Source: Coptis chinensis (lineage: Eukaryota; Streptophyta; Magnoliopsida; Ranunculales; Ranunculaceae). From it: DNA of 64,000 nucleotides. Below the pieces are notes generated by a model. That model made no database searches. It was not told the DNA's origin and saw only the letters and a list, made by a program, of their open reading frames with translations. Positions 35,472 to 48,402 of this stretch are shown in pieces (the first letter of the stretch is position 1; each line of letters begins with the position of its first letter). Location: NCBI GenBank assembly GCA_015680905.1, contig JADFTS010000051.1:62001-126000 (forward strand), read 5' to 3'. Made by a program: the position numbers and the translations under genes.

Positions 35472-38400
35472 ATGAATGTCAGTGGAAACACAATCCAGAG
35501 ATATTTAAGGAAGGGGAAGAGTTGGAAGTATCGCCTTTCCGATGCTGCCTCTCCGTCTCCTATTCCTGTATCCTTAAATACTTCTCCCGCCACTTGTTCA
35601 TCCGGACCACTACTACTGGACGACGAGGTACCTTATCCTTTTACTTTTACTTTCCTATTACAAACTAGAAACAAGCAATTCATTTTCCTACTTTTATCTA
35701 TTTATTTTCTCAAACAATGCCAATTACTTGAACAAGAAAATTTTATTCAAACACAACACTAATACATCAAAATTACTGTTTTATTAGGATGCCCAGGCGC
35801 ATTTCTCCTCGTTACTAACTATATATTGACTTTTAATATTACAAACTATTCAGGATCCTAAGGCAAGTGATGGAAAACAGAAGACGCGCTCCCTCCTTGA
35901 ACAAGATGTAAGTAAATCTTCATTTCATCCAATGAAATTCACTTAATTTGTTCTCACAACATTTCGTCAATCTTTCATGTGTTCGTGTCATAACTGGTCA
36001 CTATTATGAGCACACTCCAATCTCTCCTCATTATCCAATTCAACTCGGATTGAAATCAGTTTTGTTATCCAATCTCTGCTCTCTATTCACACTTCCCCTG
36101 AGTACGCATGTCAGACTTGTTTCCCATAGTATCTTAGAAACCTTGTACTTGTCCTGTGAGGTAGTGTCATAGTGGTACAACAGGTTATTTGCTGCCCAAC
36201 AAATGATACCTTTCCCAACTTCTGCCCAATTATTGTAGATTATTAATAAAAATTAATGCTCATCGAATCTGAATCTCGTTATTTTTAGGCATTGACCTAA
36301 TGAGATTCGCACCGAGTACCCAACTAGAAAATACAGGTGGGTTGTCCCACCAAATACCATACTAATAGGAATTGCAAGCATCCTGAACTCTCAATTTCGT
36401 TGACTGTATTGTAAAATGATTTTTACTCATGTGATCATTCCTAGGCTGACTTGCATTGACACGGATGCATGTATCCGTATCCGACACGGATGCAAAGTGT
36501 TTGTTAACCAATCAGCAATTACATACAATATCAAAAAACTGAGGTATATTACATACAATATGTTTCCGTGTGTGTCCGACAAGGACACGTGGATATGTGT
36601 CTGACACAGTTTATAGACCAGCAATGGAAAATTTCAAACAAAGGATAATGCAACACTTGGTCTCCTGACATTTGTTACTATCCATATCTTGTAGATTACA
36701 GCATTGCAGAAGCAGCTCGAAGAAGAGATTGATTTACATTTAGCACTCGCAAGTGCAATTGACCACTCCAATGCTACTTTCTCGAATTCTATTGGTCAGC
36801 TCCCAGATAAGGTTAGTCTATCTAATTCAAAACTTGTTTTCCAATATTTTGAGTCCGCATCACACTATATGATGATCCAATTGCAGGCTCAGGAGCTTGT
36901 GACTAACATAGCATTGCTTGAGATTACTGTATCAAAGCTTGAAGAGGAATTGGTTGCGTTGCATTTTCAGCTTAGTCAAGAGAGGAATGAGCGCCGTCTT
37001 GCTGAGTACCGTTTGAGACAGTTGCCATCTTCTTTACCATCACCTCTCCCTTACTGTCCTGTCTCTCCAGAACAACTGGTTCTCTCTCCTCCTATATATT
37101 TATCTCTACGTGCTTCTTGTTTTATCTGTTTGTTCTTTTTGAATTTAGAAAATGCTCTTTTTATAATCTTCTCTTCAAAATTTCTTATTGTTTAGTTATC
37201 CAGTTGGTTCCTTTTAATGATTGCTGAGTAGTGAGATTTGCAACATCTATCTGGTCAAGTTGATACATTGGCAGTATGACTTTATTGATCTTCTCTGAAC
37301 ATGTAATCTGGTATAGTAGAGCTTGGTTACTGTTATGGTAGATGCAAAAGTAACGAATATAAGTTTTTACTGACGTAGGTTGCAAGTCCAAGCAAACGAA
37401 ACGGACAGGGTATGACGCTGGATGACCTGCTTCTACAGACAGATGAAATGGAGGGGAATAAGGATTCCCATCTGGAGAACCTGAGGGAACAACCTAATCA
37501 GCTCTCAGAAGAAATGGTGCGATGTATGATAAATATTTTCCTTTGCCTAGCTAGCTGATTCATCCAAGTTCTCTTCATCTGGGTGCATGGCTTCACCAGC
37601 ATCACCACAGGGCCACCTTTCCCATTCTTCCATTGCATCTCTCCCAGACTCGTTCGCAATACCTGTATCAAAGCAAAGCCCCTCAGTTGATTTAGAGCAT
37701 GAAGTTTTGGCTATGGAGAATACCTTTGATCCTTACTGAGTTCAAGGGAAGTTAAACTGGACAAAGTACATTGGACTGTATAGTGTGGCGGTTGAAGTGT
37801 CTTGGATGTCTGTTGGAGAGAAACAACTGAAGTACGCCACTGGGGCTCTGAAAAGATTTAGGTATGCCTATGAACTTCAGTTGTTCGTGTCTTGACATCT
37901 AAAGTTCTTTTTTATCTTTTAGTGCACACTTTTTGCACAACCCACTTCTTGCAACTCAGACTGGACTCGAGAACACCCGTTTTTCGGTTACTGGCTTCAC
38001 TAGGTCAACTTGGTGAAAGCTATTGACTTAGTGTATAAGTAACTTCATATTAGCTGACCTCTGAATCAATTGAGTCCATCTTAGACATATGTTCCTGACA
38101 GAGTTTGGTAATAGTAATCTTCAATTGCGAAATAGTGACATGTATCACACCTCAATTTTTTTTAAGAACTTAATCTGAAATCAAATGCTCAGTTCAAGAG
38201 GCTTTATCGTGTTTATTGCTTTTGTTATTCTTTCCTTTGCTCAATACAGGTTACTTGTTGAACAGTTGGAAAAAGTGAATCCAGCTTGCTTGAATACCAA
38301 CGAGAGGCTGGCATTTTGGATCAACTTGTATAATGCAATTATAATGCATGTAAGGTTCATTTCTCACTGCAAGCTTACATGATTTCTCTACTTGATCACA

Positions 38401-40395
38401 AGTGTTGTAAGCTAGTTTCACATAATTCCATTCATATTGGAAATTCCTGCTTTCTCATCTTCAAAATACCCGTGATTGAGTTAAGTGCATTTTCAGTTGA
38501 CTCAAGTTTCCTTTCTTGAGTCTATTCAAGTCTCAGAGATCATGCAGACTTGTCATCCACTTACCTTCTAGAATTGAAGGCAGGCTATGGAAAACATTGA
38601 TATGCATAGAATATCCACTGTGGTGTTGATGATATGATGTTGTTTGTCAAGTAAACTATTTCTGTCAGTAATAAACCGGGTATTATGTACTCTGATCCTC
38701 TTCTAATGGAGCATCTCAGGGTGATATGCTCTCCTGGAGGGATTGGTTGGATAGAAGATCCTACTATGTCCTAGAGAATCTCACTATATTATTTCCTTTG
38801 CTAAAAAATAATATATATTTCTTATGGCTAACAAGAATTTTTATCTACAAGACTGATACAGCGATTAACAGCTAAACTCTACCCAGCAAGAAAACGGTTG
38901 TGCGTTAGCGCAATGGCTTTTGCGCGTCAGTGACGTTGCTTGTCGAGCTGGCATTCCAAAGATATTTTGTGGCCTTTTTCAATTCATCATAATCATGTTG
39001 TTTTATGACATATGCATTGTCTCCTTCACCCCAGGCTTATTTAGCATATGGAGTTCCTAAAAGCGAAATGAAATTCTCTTCGTTGATGCAGAAGGTTCAG
39101 ATCTTGTTACATTTTTATCCTTTTCATAATAGTTCAGATCTTATTTAACGTAGTAGTATGTTAATCTATCTTATTTGGGATGTTGTGATGGAATGCAGGC
39201 AGCATACACTGTAGGAGGGCACTTAGTGAGTGCAGCTGACATTGAGTACGTTATTCTTAAGATGAGACCTCCTGCTCACCGTCCACAAATAGTAAGCCCT
39301 TTATGCTTGTTATTTATCTATTTATTTTGTTTGTTACTGATAAATATCTGATGCTTCCTTGGGTAAGAAAGGTCTACATCACTCTTTCTAATTCCCATAC
39401 AAAAAATGGGACGTTGACAAACTGTTATAAAAGCAATCATGTAATACAGATTTTTTGGCAGTTGAATATGGTCCCAAGTTTTAGGTACATCTGTCGACCA
39501 AAAGAATGAACCTTCTCATAACATTTTTTTTTAAACTGACTATTTGGTTGTTGGGTGAAAATCCTAGTTCATCGGTGATATGACTTGAACAAAAGGTTCA
39601 CAGCACTTTTGTTGATGTTATATGAATAACATGTACTCCCTCATTTATTGTCGTCCTTTGTTGTGTTAAATTCAAATATACTTGTATCATGGAACCCGTT
39701 TTGGTTGAGCAGTACGGACCACCTAACTGTGGAGACATAATCTCGTGATTTTACCTTTTACCAGTGGCTTAATTATCGCTTCACAATGTTTATCAGACCC
39801 TGGTAATTGCTCTTCACAAGTTTAAGCTACCTGAGGAACAGAGAAAGTACTCCATCGAGAATGCAGAACCCCTTGTTGCATTTGCTCTTAGTTGTGGAAT
39901 GCACTCTTCACCTGCGGTAAGAATCCATCAGCTTCTTCACTCTTTATGATAAATGGCGGCTGACACTGAACTTGATTCATACCAGGGGGCTCTTTCATCA
40001 AATAGTAGTTCTAAATAAAGGAATAAATTGGAGAAATTTAATGATGTTCTTATTGTTCTACGCAGGTGAGAATTTTTAGGCCTGAAAATGTGGTGGAGGA
40101 TCTGCAAAACTCATTGAAAGATTATATACGAGCTTCAGTTGGAATTAGTAGCAAGGGAAAACTACTTGTGCCAAAGCTGTTACATTCTTACACTAAAGGC
40201 TTAGTAGAAGACTCAATGCTGCCTGACTGGATCTGCCGTTTCCTATCCCCTGAACAAGCTGCTATGGTCCAAGACTGTTCATCCCATCACAAACAAAGGC
40301 TTTTAAGTCCTAGGAGTTTCACTGTTCTGCCATTTGATTCAACATTCCGGTACTTATTCTTGCCAGAGAATGGGAGCTCTCAGAGTTATGCGTAA
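35472..40395 (+). pseudogene. MIP1 leucine-zipper/DUF547 gene, disrupted
   Basis: Ten exons: 35472-35627, 35854-35907, 36695-36811, 36887-37078, 37379-37861, 38250-38349, 39035-39094, 39199-39291, 39797-39916 and 40066-40395. Exons 3-4 encode the coiled-coil MIP1 zipper (ITALQKQLEEEIDLHLALAS; LEITVSKLEEELVALHFQLS). Exons 6-10 encode DUF547 (NERLAFWINLYNAIIMH, AAYTVGGHLVSA, ENAEPLVAFALSCGMHSS, FTVLPFDSTFRYLF). Function in plants is poorly known; the zipper mediates protein contacts. Exon 5 carries two lesions. CTAG is duplicated at 37547-37554, shifting the frame to a TGA at 37556. TGA also stands at 37737-37739 where related proteins have arginine after DPY (CGA to TGA is one transition). Conserved residues resume on both sides. 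The surviving product would be 232 residues, zipper only. The start is uncertain: an upstream ATG at 35265 would need an unseen intron. Confidence 0.8.
36455..36612. repeat. CCGACACGG-type inverted repeat in an intron
   Basis: The left part TGACACGGATGCATGTATCC and the right part GACACGTGGATATGTGTCTG, both with nearby TCCGACA motifs, form an imperfect inverted repeat of about 158 bp within the second intron of the DUF547 gene. Related TCCGACAC/GGACACGG sequence occurs near 3590-3640, 52210-52310 and 53830-53880, indicating a dispersed family. Confidence 0.45.
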
Positions 40396-41109
40396 ATGAA
40401 ATATTGGACATGCTTAATTAAATGAGCAGAGCTGTTTGGTCCAAAGAAATTTTGTGGCTGAAGATTGTCGCGATTGGTTTGGGTTTTCATCCGATCAAGT
40501 GTCCATGAGGTATTTTGGGTAGAAATTTTGATCGAAGAAATATTCCGTGGTGCTCTTATTTTGAGTAGGGTGACAATGTTCATCCTGATGGGGCGCTGAG
40601 CTGAGTGTTCGGTCAGGTCAATTAAGTGTTGATTCCAGAGTTGATATTAAAAGGTTTGAGGTCATGTGCACTTTGTGCAGAAGTACTGTAAATAGTATTT
40701 ATTTTTCCACCAGAGGGTAGTCTTGAGAAAAATATTCTAGGATGTGATGTTGGAAGTTGGTGATTAAAAAATCTTCTAAGGATGTGGATCTGGATGCATC
40801 GCTCAGACATCTCATCTACCTTCCTCCAACTCGATCATAGTGTATTTGCAGTTAACTAAAGTTGTACATTTTCTTCCCTTTCTTTATCCAGATTCTTTTC
40901 TTCCGTGTCAAAAAACATGGATGAGCCTCAGATCTTACTTTACCTGTTTTTTGTATGTTCTAGGAGTGGATTCGTGATTTCTTTGCAATCTCCATGAAGT
41001 TCTTATATCCTGTTCAAAGTGAGTATCTTTGGGATGGAATATATGGATCAACAAAAGCCAAAAGAAACAAAGTTGAACGGATTCTTTCCTGAAGAAAAAA
41101 ATGAATTAT

Positions 41110-41225
41110 CCTTTCCTTTTTTCTCTTTTTTTTTCCTTTTTCTCCCGGTGAAGTTGGAAATTCAACCTCAGTCCTTGGCCCAAACTCCCGAGTGTCCAAC
41201 CAGTATGCCACTGGACACTAAACTC
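41110..41225 (-). mobile_element. SINE-like retroposon, second family
   Basis: On the minus strand, GTGGCATACTGGTTGG (41196-41211) fits a Pol III A box and AGGTTGAATTTCC (41156-41168) a B box at tRNA-like spacing. The unit ends in an A-rich stretch (T/C-rich 41110-41145 on plus). It is short and without clear flanking duplication, so this is a fragment or a small family. It differs in sequence from the SINE at 20880. Confidence 0.5.
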
Positions 41226-41636
41226 TTGGGTACCTGTACTCTTTAGTTCCTAAGCCAAGTGAACATGAAGATCAAGTTACTACTCTCAGTCTCACTCAAG
41301 AAGGAACGAAAAAAGATCGAATGGTTGAGACTTGAGACTTGCTAGCGTAGAGGCTAGCAATTCTCTGAAATAGAGGGTAATTCATTCTTAAATAGTGTGA
41401 GCTCAGCTATTGGATGTGTGATATATCCACTATTTAGTACGTCTTAATTTAGAAAAATCAACCGTTGCTTAGATTTGGTACGTTCAAAAAACTTCGGAGA
41501 GTAGAAAGGGAGTGGTGTGGTATGTGATGTTCAAACGCTCAACAATTAGTCTTCCAAATCCAATGTATGATTCCTCCTAAATCTCCAATATCATGACGAC
41601 CGACAGAAGCCAGTTTTCTGCTCGACACCTTTTAAG

Positions 41637-42061
41637 CATGGACCAAAATATCGCCGATATATCCGATATATCGCCGATATATATCGGTATTTTGGTACAC
41701 CGACATCGATATTTCCGACATATATCCACCGAATATAGAACTCTTTTTTTTTCGATATATATCGGAATTTCCGATATGAAACTTTATATCACCGATATAA
41801 TCGATATTTCCGATATAATCGATATATATCGGTTGACTTTTTGACCATTTTAAAATATAAATCCGATATTTCCAATATATTTCCGATATATATCCGATAT
41901 TTCTGATATTATACTTCCGATATATCCGATATTTCCGATATTTTAAATAGTTTGGACTGGTTACCAAAAAAATGGATATATCCGAAATATCCGATATATC
42001 CGATATATATCGGTTTTTGGGTACACCGATATATTGATCGATATCGATATTTTGGGCCTTG
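41637..42061. mobile_element. hAT MITE rich in CGATATATCGG palindromes
   Basis: 425 bp flanked by the 8-bp duplication CTTTTAAG (41629-41636, 42062-42069). Termini are CATGGACCAAAATATCG and, as complement, CAAGGCCCAAAATATCG. The interior is almost wholly made of tandem variants of TTCCGATATATCCGATATAT, self-complementary at many scales. Both strands are open in places and give artefactual isoleucine/tyrosine-rich proteins (minus 41632-41967), which should not be annotated as genes. A truncated relative lies at 20147-20212. Confidence 0.75.
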
Positions 42062-42161
42062 CTTTTAAGAAGAAAACTAACAGCACTAGCAGTAGGAATA
42101 GGAGGGAAAAAGAAGGCCAGGCAGGAGAGTCGAGAGAGAGAGAGGTGATTTCTTCTTCTTC

Positions 42162-42709
42162 ATGGAAATGGGAGCCTGCAATAAGTTCCTCCACCAGCTC
42201 ATAACATTCAACAGCGGGGATTTGTCGCTTAATGTTTCCATCTCGTCTCCACTTCCACTACTTGCAATAGTAAAGCCTTCTCTCCCCACCTCTCCTCTTC
42301 CATATAATTCCGCCATTGCCCTTCTCTCTAATAACTTCCGCCACTGTAATCCCGATCTTGTTACTTACAACTCTCTCCACGGCTACGTCTCAAGGGAGAC
42401 TTATATGGAGCCGCTTCCTCGTGAATCACAATCTTTTCCTTCTTCACCCCGAACCTTTTTTCTGCATTGATTAATGCCCAACAAGTGCAACCAATATCTT
42501 ATGTTAAAGATAATGCAAATGAAATCGCATACACTGTATCATTGATGCATTGTGCAAAAAATGGAACTCACAGAAGCTGAGGTGGTCTTTCGGGAGATGT
42601 TGAATGCAGGTTTACTTCCTGACAAGGACACCTACATTTCTCGGATTGTTGGGTTCTTCAAGCCGGGGAAGCTGTCTGAACCATTAGCTCAAGAATGTTA
42701 TGGTCCTTG
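42162..42709 (+). pseudogene. PPR gene remnant
   Basis: An N-terminal-like piece (42162-42470) contains NPDLVTYNSLHGYVSRE. After a frame change, a second piece (about 42560-42709) reads EAEVVFREMLNAGLLPDKDT and stops after GKLSEPLAQECYGP. Both match the degenerate 35-residue PPR pattern. Only one or two repeats survive and the frame is broken, so this is a relic of a PPR gene, placed beside the hAT MITE. Confidence 0.6.
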
Positions 42710-43498
42710 ATTCCTTGAAGGAATTATTCTTGCCTTGCACACTTTGCGGGGGTACATCATTATGCAAGTGACATAAATGGACGTGAGTGAGATCGAACTG
42801 TAGAACTTTTCTTAATTCCACACTCTGTCTGGATTTAATAGATTCAATCTCTTGTTTTTTACTGGATTAATAGATTCAATCTCCAACATCGGTTACTTCT
42901 TCAGACCATTTTTGTATGACCAACCCCCGTTAATTAGATTGATCATATGGAGTCTATAAAATATTGCAGTACGCAGATGGAAAAATGGACTTGGTGTGGA
43001 ACTGTAGATCTCCCCATGTGCTAACAGCCGCACGTAAGGATTTTTTCCAAGTGGTCTTGGTTGCCCCCATTTAGTGCTTCCTTGATGAGTTTTCTGTTTG
43101 TGGTATGTTATGACTTTTTTATTCACGCAACAAAGGAAGCAGTTAAGACGGAAGAAAAGAACCCAAGCAAGTTGCCAGGGAACACTGCAATGAAACTAGA
43201 CGGACGATTTGCTGCTATTGCATCTGTACCGTGTACAATCTAAATTTTTGATGAAGGAAATTAAATCTTAACATTTCTATGATACCCAAGTACCCATGCT
43301 CTACCATGTAAATATTGAATTTCTTGGAGAAAGTACAAATTTAGAATCCAAAACATTCAGATTAAAAATCATTGATGAAAAGATTGATAAAAGTACAAAT
43401 TTCAGTTAACTGCAATTAAAAACATTGCACACAAATATAAACGCAGTCACAGTCTACAACTGAAAACTGAATTAGGAATTTCAGAAAGGTTTTCATCA
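42710..43498. other. Intergenic
   Basis: No exon is supported on either strand. It probably includes the 3' UTR of the pyruvate-carrier gene, whose stop codon is at 43499-43501. Confidence 0.4.
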
Positions 43499-46232
43499 TT
43501 ATTCTTTTGCCACAGCCTCTTCCGCATCGGAGAAATAATCGTGCCTGAGAAGAAGTAGGGAAAAACGGGGTAATAGACCAACAGATTTGCCGCCATAGCG
43601 CATAAGAGTTTGCATAATGTATGCAATAAGTTACACGATTCATTTTGAAAGATGCAGTCGTTCATATTCTTTTGCACAGAAGGAAATGAGAGAATATTGA
43701 TCGAATCTGTTTCTCCAGTCATAGCATAATGTTGAAAATTTGAAATATAGGTAATCATCCCAGTATTCCCACCATTGAAATGAAGAACCTAACTCAAGAA
43801 CTATATATGTAATAGGTCACTAACATACCGTATTTTGCGGGAAAGTTGGTAAATGCCTGTTCCAGCCATTGCAACATTTACGCTGAAAAGGTTCCAATTT
43901 TTCTGCAGTCCAGTACAACATGAATTATTAGATTTATATATAAGTCAAGAGCCATACCCTGTAGAAGACACCGGCCAAAACAAGACAAGGCACACTATAA
44001 AGGGTTTATCTGGAAAACTTTGTCTCACAAGATTCCAGAACTTACCCCAGCAGAGCATACCGATTGAATAATACATGAGCTTAACTTACATGAGCTTCAC
44101 CAGGTTTTAGTCAATTTGGAATAATACATGAGCTTAACTAGGGAAAAAATCAATTTGAACAGTGTTATGCATTGAAGAATATATGCACATAGAATATAAC
44201 TACAGCAAGACAAGAGACACGTAGGGGATGTCACATCAACAGAAGCTGGCTTTTTTTCCCCTTCAGCAGAGGTGGAAGCCACAAAGTTAGATTTGGATGC
44301 CATAGAGATAGATTGGCGAGTACAAGAAATTGTTGCATGGCCAACAAGTATGCAACACCTTGGCAACTAAGAGGGCAACTGCTAGCTGGGATATGCACAT
44401 GTCTGCATGGTAATACACTGAATCAAGTCTGTTTCTCCAATAAGGTTCAGTCGTGCCAGAGTATTTCGATAAGTATCATACTTGCAGGATGGCTTCGTTG
44501 CCTATACATATTAAGCGCAAGAAATAAATGCATGCATCAAGTGAGGGACACTCCCTTTGGACGTTTCATTTCAGGATGGAATTCTTTAATGGGAAATTGG
44601 GAACCACTTCTTGTGCTCCTTTATGATGTTTTCCCTTTGTCATTATTATAAACAATCAAACGCCATCATTATTATTAATATTAATAATACTATAATCTAC
44701 TCTATTTGTAATGCAGCGTGGGGGAGCCAGCCGCAAGCCGTCTCAAATACGTTCACACCACATTTTTTCTTTTTGGGTTTTTTCTCTCCTGTGGGCTCCA
44801 CACACCTTTTTAATTTTTTTTTTTTATTTTCTCTTTCAACTGGGACCCATATCAGACACACCCCAAAAAAACAGCAAACGCACTTTTGTCTCTCTCTTTT
44901 TTTTTTGGTCATGACCCCACCAAAAAAAGAAAAATCAAAGCGTACCTAGAATCAAAAACCCAATTTTTTTGTGTTTTTTTTTCCCTTTAATGTAATAAAA
45001 ATCATGCGAAGCACATGCTGTTGCTGTTATTGTTATTATTGTTTTTTCGTTTGTAATTTATAGATGTTTGTAATTTATGCTTTTGTATGGTAGATTGGTA
45101 GGATTCTCATACTGCACAACTCCCAAAAATTATTAATACTACATCAAATAAAAAATTATTAATACTACATCAAAAAAATAACAATGGGGTTGGCTGTAGA
45201 CTAGCACGAGACTACAAGAGGTGCCAAATATGAAAGAAACCAACTTACTGGTGTAATAACTGTGCTGTAACGCGACCAGATAACTCCAGTGCATGTAACA
45301 GCTGGGTAACATAAAATATTTGCTATATCAGTAATGTAAAGCATTTGCTGAGGAGAATGCAATGCATCCGCCAGAGAATAAAGGAGTAAATTCACATCTT
45401 AAAACTGAATACCTATTTGCTGAGGATATGATAGTTTCTCTGGGGGTTTTGCAAAGTCAGCAATGTTAGCTATGCTAATACCCCATTTAAAAGTTGGAGC
45501 CCAAAAATGAACTGCAATTATAAAGAAGCCATTTTCACACAGAGGAACCACTATGCACAAACCCTTCACATCACATCAGAGACAATCAAGAGTAAACAGA
45601 ATAAATGAAATTAGGAAATTATGATCTATGATCATGATGAATTGCCCATAATCTTAAAAATTATTATTTCAGTGGGTCTTGAACTTGAAAAACTCTAATC
45701 CCTTTCCACCCAAATGTCTCTTACCATATTTTTTTTTGGTAAAGTAATGTCTCTTACCATTTAACATCACATAATCTAATCATTATTTCATTTCTTCATC
45801 AGTTAAGATGATGATGTGTGTTATCGAACCGTTTGAGCTGCAAATTATCGAAGAGTTTCAACAACCTAATAATATGTTCCAAACAGTATAAGTCTTTCTT
45901 TTGGTATACCTAATTTCCGTACAAACCCCTAGAAGATTAACAAATTTTAACAAATCCCATTTTCAAAGTCTATAGCAGACAAGACTCAACCAGGCTATAT
46001 CGTCAATTCGTCATCACAGAATATATCCTTTGAAATGAAATTCTATTTTAACAATATAAAGAAGCACGTTGAAAGATCTAAAGACCAACACATGAACCAA
46101 ATGAAATGAAACAGCATTAACTATTTTTAAAAGAAAAGGAAAAAATAAAAATAAGTCTTCAAAGTTGAGGAACAAACTGGTTTTAGGGCCAGCAGGGTGG
46201 TTCCAGAGTGCATGAAGCTTCGAAGTCGCCAT
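43499..46232 (-). CDS. MPC2: Mitochondrial pyruvate carrier subunit (MPC2-type)
   Basis: Intact 108-residue protein in five exons: 46178-46232 (ATG 46232), 45413-45511, 45249-45301, 43829-43902 and 43499-43544 (TAA at 43499-43501). All introns are GT-AG and phases close. MPC subunits form heterodimers in the inner mitochondrial membrane and import pyruvate. Diagnostic blocks: KLHALWNHPAGPKT, HFWAPTFKWGISIANIADF followed by AKPPEKLSYPQQ, TCTGVIWSRYSTVITPKNW and NLFSVNVAMAGTGIYQLSRK. The WNHPAGPKT and FWAPTFKWG pattern is that of the MPC2 branch rather than MPC1. The 1.35-kb intron 3 contains only poly-T runs and AT-rich sequence. A CT microsatellite at 46254-46267 lies in the likely 5' leader. 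Confidence 0.93.
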
Positions 46233-48402
46233 TGGAAAGGAAGGAACCCGATCACTCTCTCTCTCTCTTTTCTGCGGGTGGTCCCTTGTGATAACCTTTT
46301 TTATTGACCCGACGACGGCCTAGTCCCGGCCCATCATTTCTAACTAACGTTGTTTTTCATATATTTAGGCCCAAAAAACATTCACACCGCGTCTACTATG
46401 ATCTTTGTCCAAACTTATTTTCATTGCCCGTGTGAACATCACGTCCACTAAAAATTAATTTTATTGTGAGTGACTAATATATACAACCAATGTATATTAT
46501 ACACGTGTCTAGCACAACTCATAACAAAATATTTCTCTTGACGAGCTCACAACATCTCGTCTCATTTAGTAGAAGTCCTTGTCCCGAACGAACCAATGAC
46601 CTCTAAGGAAGATCACCAAGTAGTTTGATCGAACACTTATTCACGAATTGCCAACAGACCTAACCTGACGGAAAGGAAAATGAGAGATCACCAAACAAAC
46701 TATAAAAGCAGACTCTATTTTCTTCATTAGTGAGCTCCATAATCTCAAGAGGAGGAAGAGAAGACTCAGCAGCCCCTCAACTATATTTAATCACTCAATC
46801 CAAACAGAAAACTACGTCCGTCTTGATTCCAGCTCACTAAATAACTAAATATGTAGGCAGTTCCCGCAGACTCGAGCCCAATAATTACCATATCTTCCCC
46901 TAATTTTTCCAAAATTGTAATGTTCTACCCAAAATTAACCTTTACAATTATGTTTTCTAACTTTTTATAAGTCCATCCAGAATGTTCACACGTACGATAT
47001 TTCACTGGTGGTTTCATTTATCACCTCAAAGTCTCAAACACCAACATCCAAACTGAAGAGTTTGTACTTGTACATCCGTGTTCACATGTTAACAGTCGCG
47101 TACTACTGCAATTACAGACAGATGCAAAATTAATTACTGGCCCCACGTAGTGGCGCCACCAATTCAGGTCTTCATTAGAAGCACATAAGTGAGAAGTCTT
47201 TCCTACGTGGATGACTTCGCCAAATCACCACGAGTGGGGTTATCATGACTTCATGAGACTGAGGCCCAACCAGAAGTCCAGAACCATAGTTCATGATTTC
47301 AAAATTATCGGAATTCCGTTGGGTATTTCACCAACAGTGTCGAAATCAACAAGGTTCCCAAATGCATCTGGGCCGTTGGATTCTACAGATCTGGTTATCA
47401 CCACCGACCATTTTAATTAGGCTTTGATTAACCTTTTAATGTTATTTCTTCAACAAAATAATGGTGGCAACTGAAAAGAGCACCACCACTACCATGGATT
47501 CTCTAATGGTGGTATCATCTCTAGTGGGAGAAAAAAGTGAATGTACATGATTGTGAAAAAGAAGTCTACGAGATCCTTAATATCCAACATTCTTTCTTAA
47601 TTTCATCATCTCTTATTCAAATTATCTAATTTTCCATTTCATATTTCTTCAATTCCATAATCTCCTCTTCAATTTCATGTCTAGTATTAGTTTTTCTTCA
47701 TTTTGTCATATTTATTTAAAGATCAATGGACTTTTGTGAGGTTTCAACTACAGCCTTCAACAGCGTAGTGTGCCAAAGGTTCTTAGCTTACTAAGCAGTG
47801 CCAGCTAGCCCACTTTCTGCCTCTGGCGCTCTATCAATCTCTGGAAAATCTTTGGGAATCTTTGCTTACCTCTAAGCATTATCTTTTCTGCCATCTCCTG
47901 TGATCTTCAGTCCACCCTTCATTTTTAAAACCTTCTCCTTGGCCTATGCTCTACTTGTTCTCATATGGTGAATTAAGTCCTGTCACTCCACCTTATCCAC
48001 AATAACGATATAGTTTTTAAGCTCCTATTCCAGTTATATAGAGAAGCAAACATATTGACTAACATTCAATATTAACAACAAGATTGTCTTCTAAAGAGAG
48101 TGCAAGTTCTACAACACCGGATGTCCCGATCTGCGATGAGGTACAGTTCTGAACATTTGAATACATGATGTCATTCTCAACCTCCTTTATGGAACTCCAT
48201 GTCTATTCTAGTTCAGTTTGAGTGATCAACATGAACACTTTATGTCAGGCAGCAGATCCTATAGCTACAAAGACTCAGCAACTTAAAGACCGTGTCCATA
48301 AAGAGTTCTATTTAGCATTGGAGCTGAAAATACAACAGTCACACAAAATCCTCCAACCAAAAGCAAAACAGAAGACATATACATCCCCAAATCTAAGCTT
48401 CA
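46233..48402. other. Intergenic between MPC2 and FAX genes
   Basis: The proximal part should be the MPC2 promoter (TATAAA at 46700 region is not convincingly placed). The rest shows no exon, transposon end or RNA gene that I can support. The short frames at 47211-47420 and 48222-48449 look fortuitous; the latter overlaps the FAX terminal exon on the opposite strand. Confidence 0.35.

Noticed and set aside
41632-41967. 111-residue minus-strand frame rich in I, Y, R, G
   Set aside because: It is the translation of ATATCG palindromic repeats inside a hAT MITE; the opposite strand is equally open.
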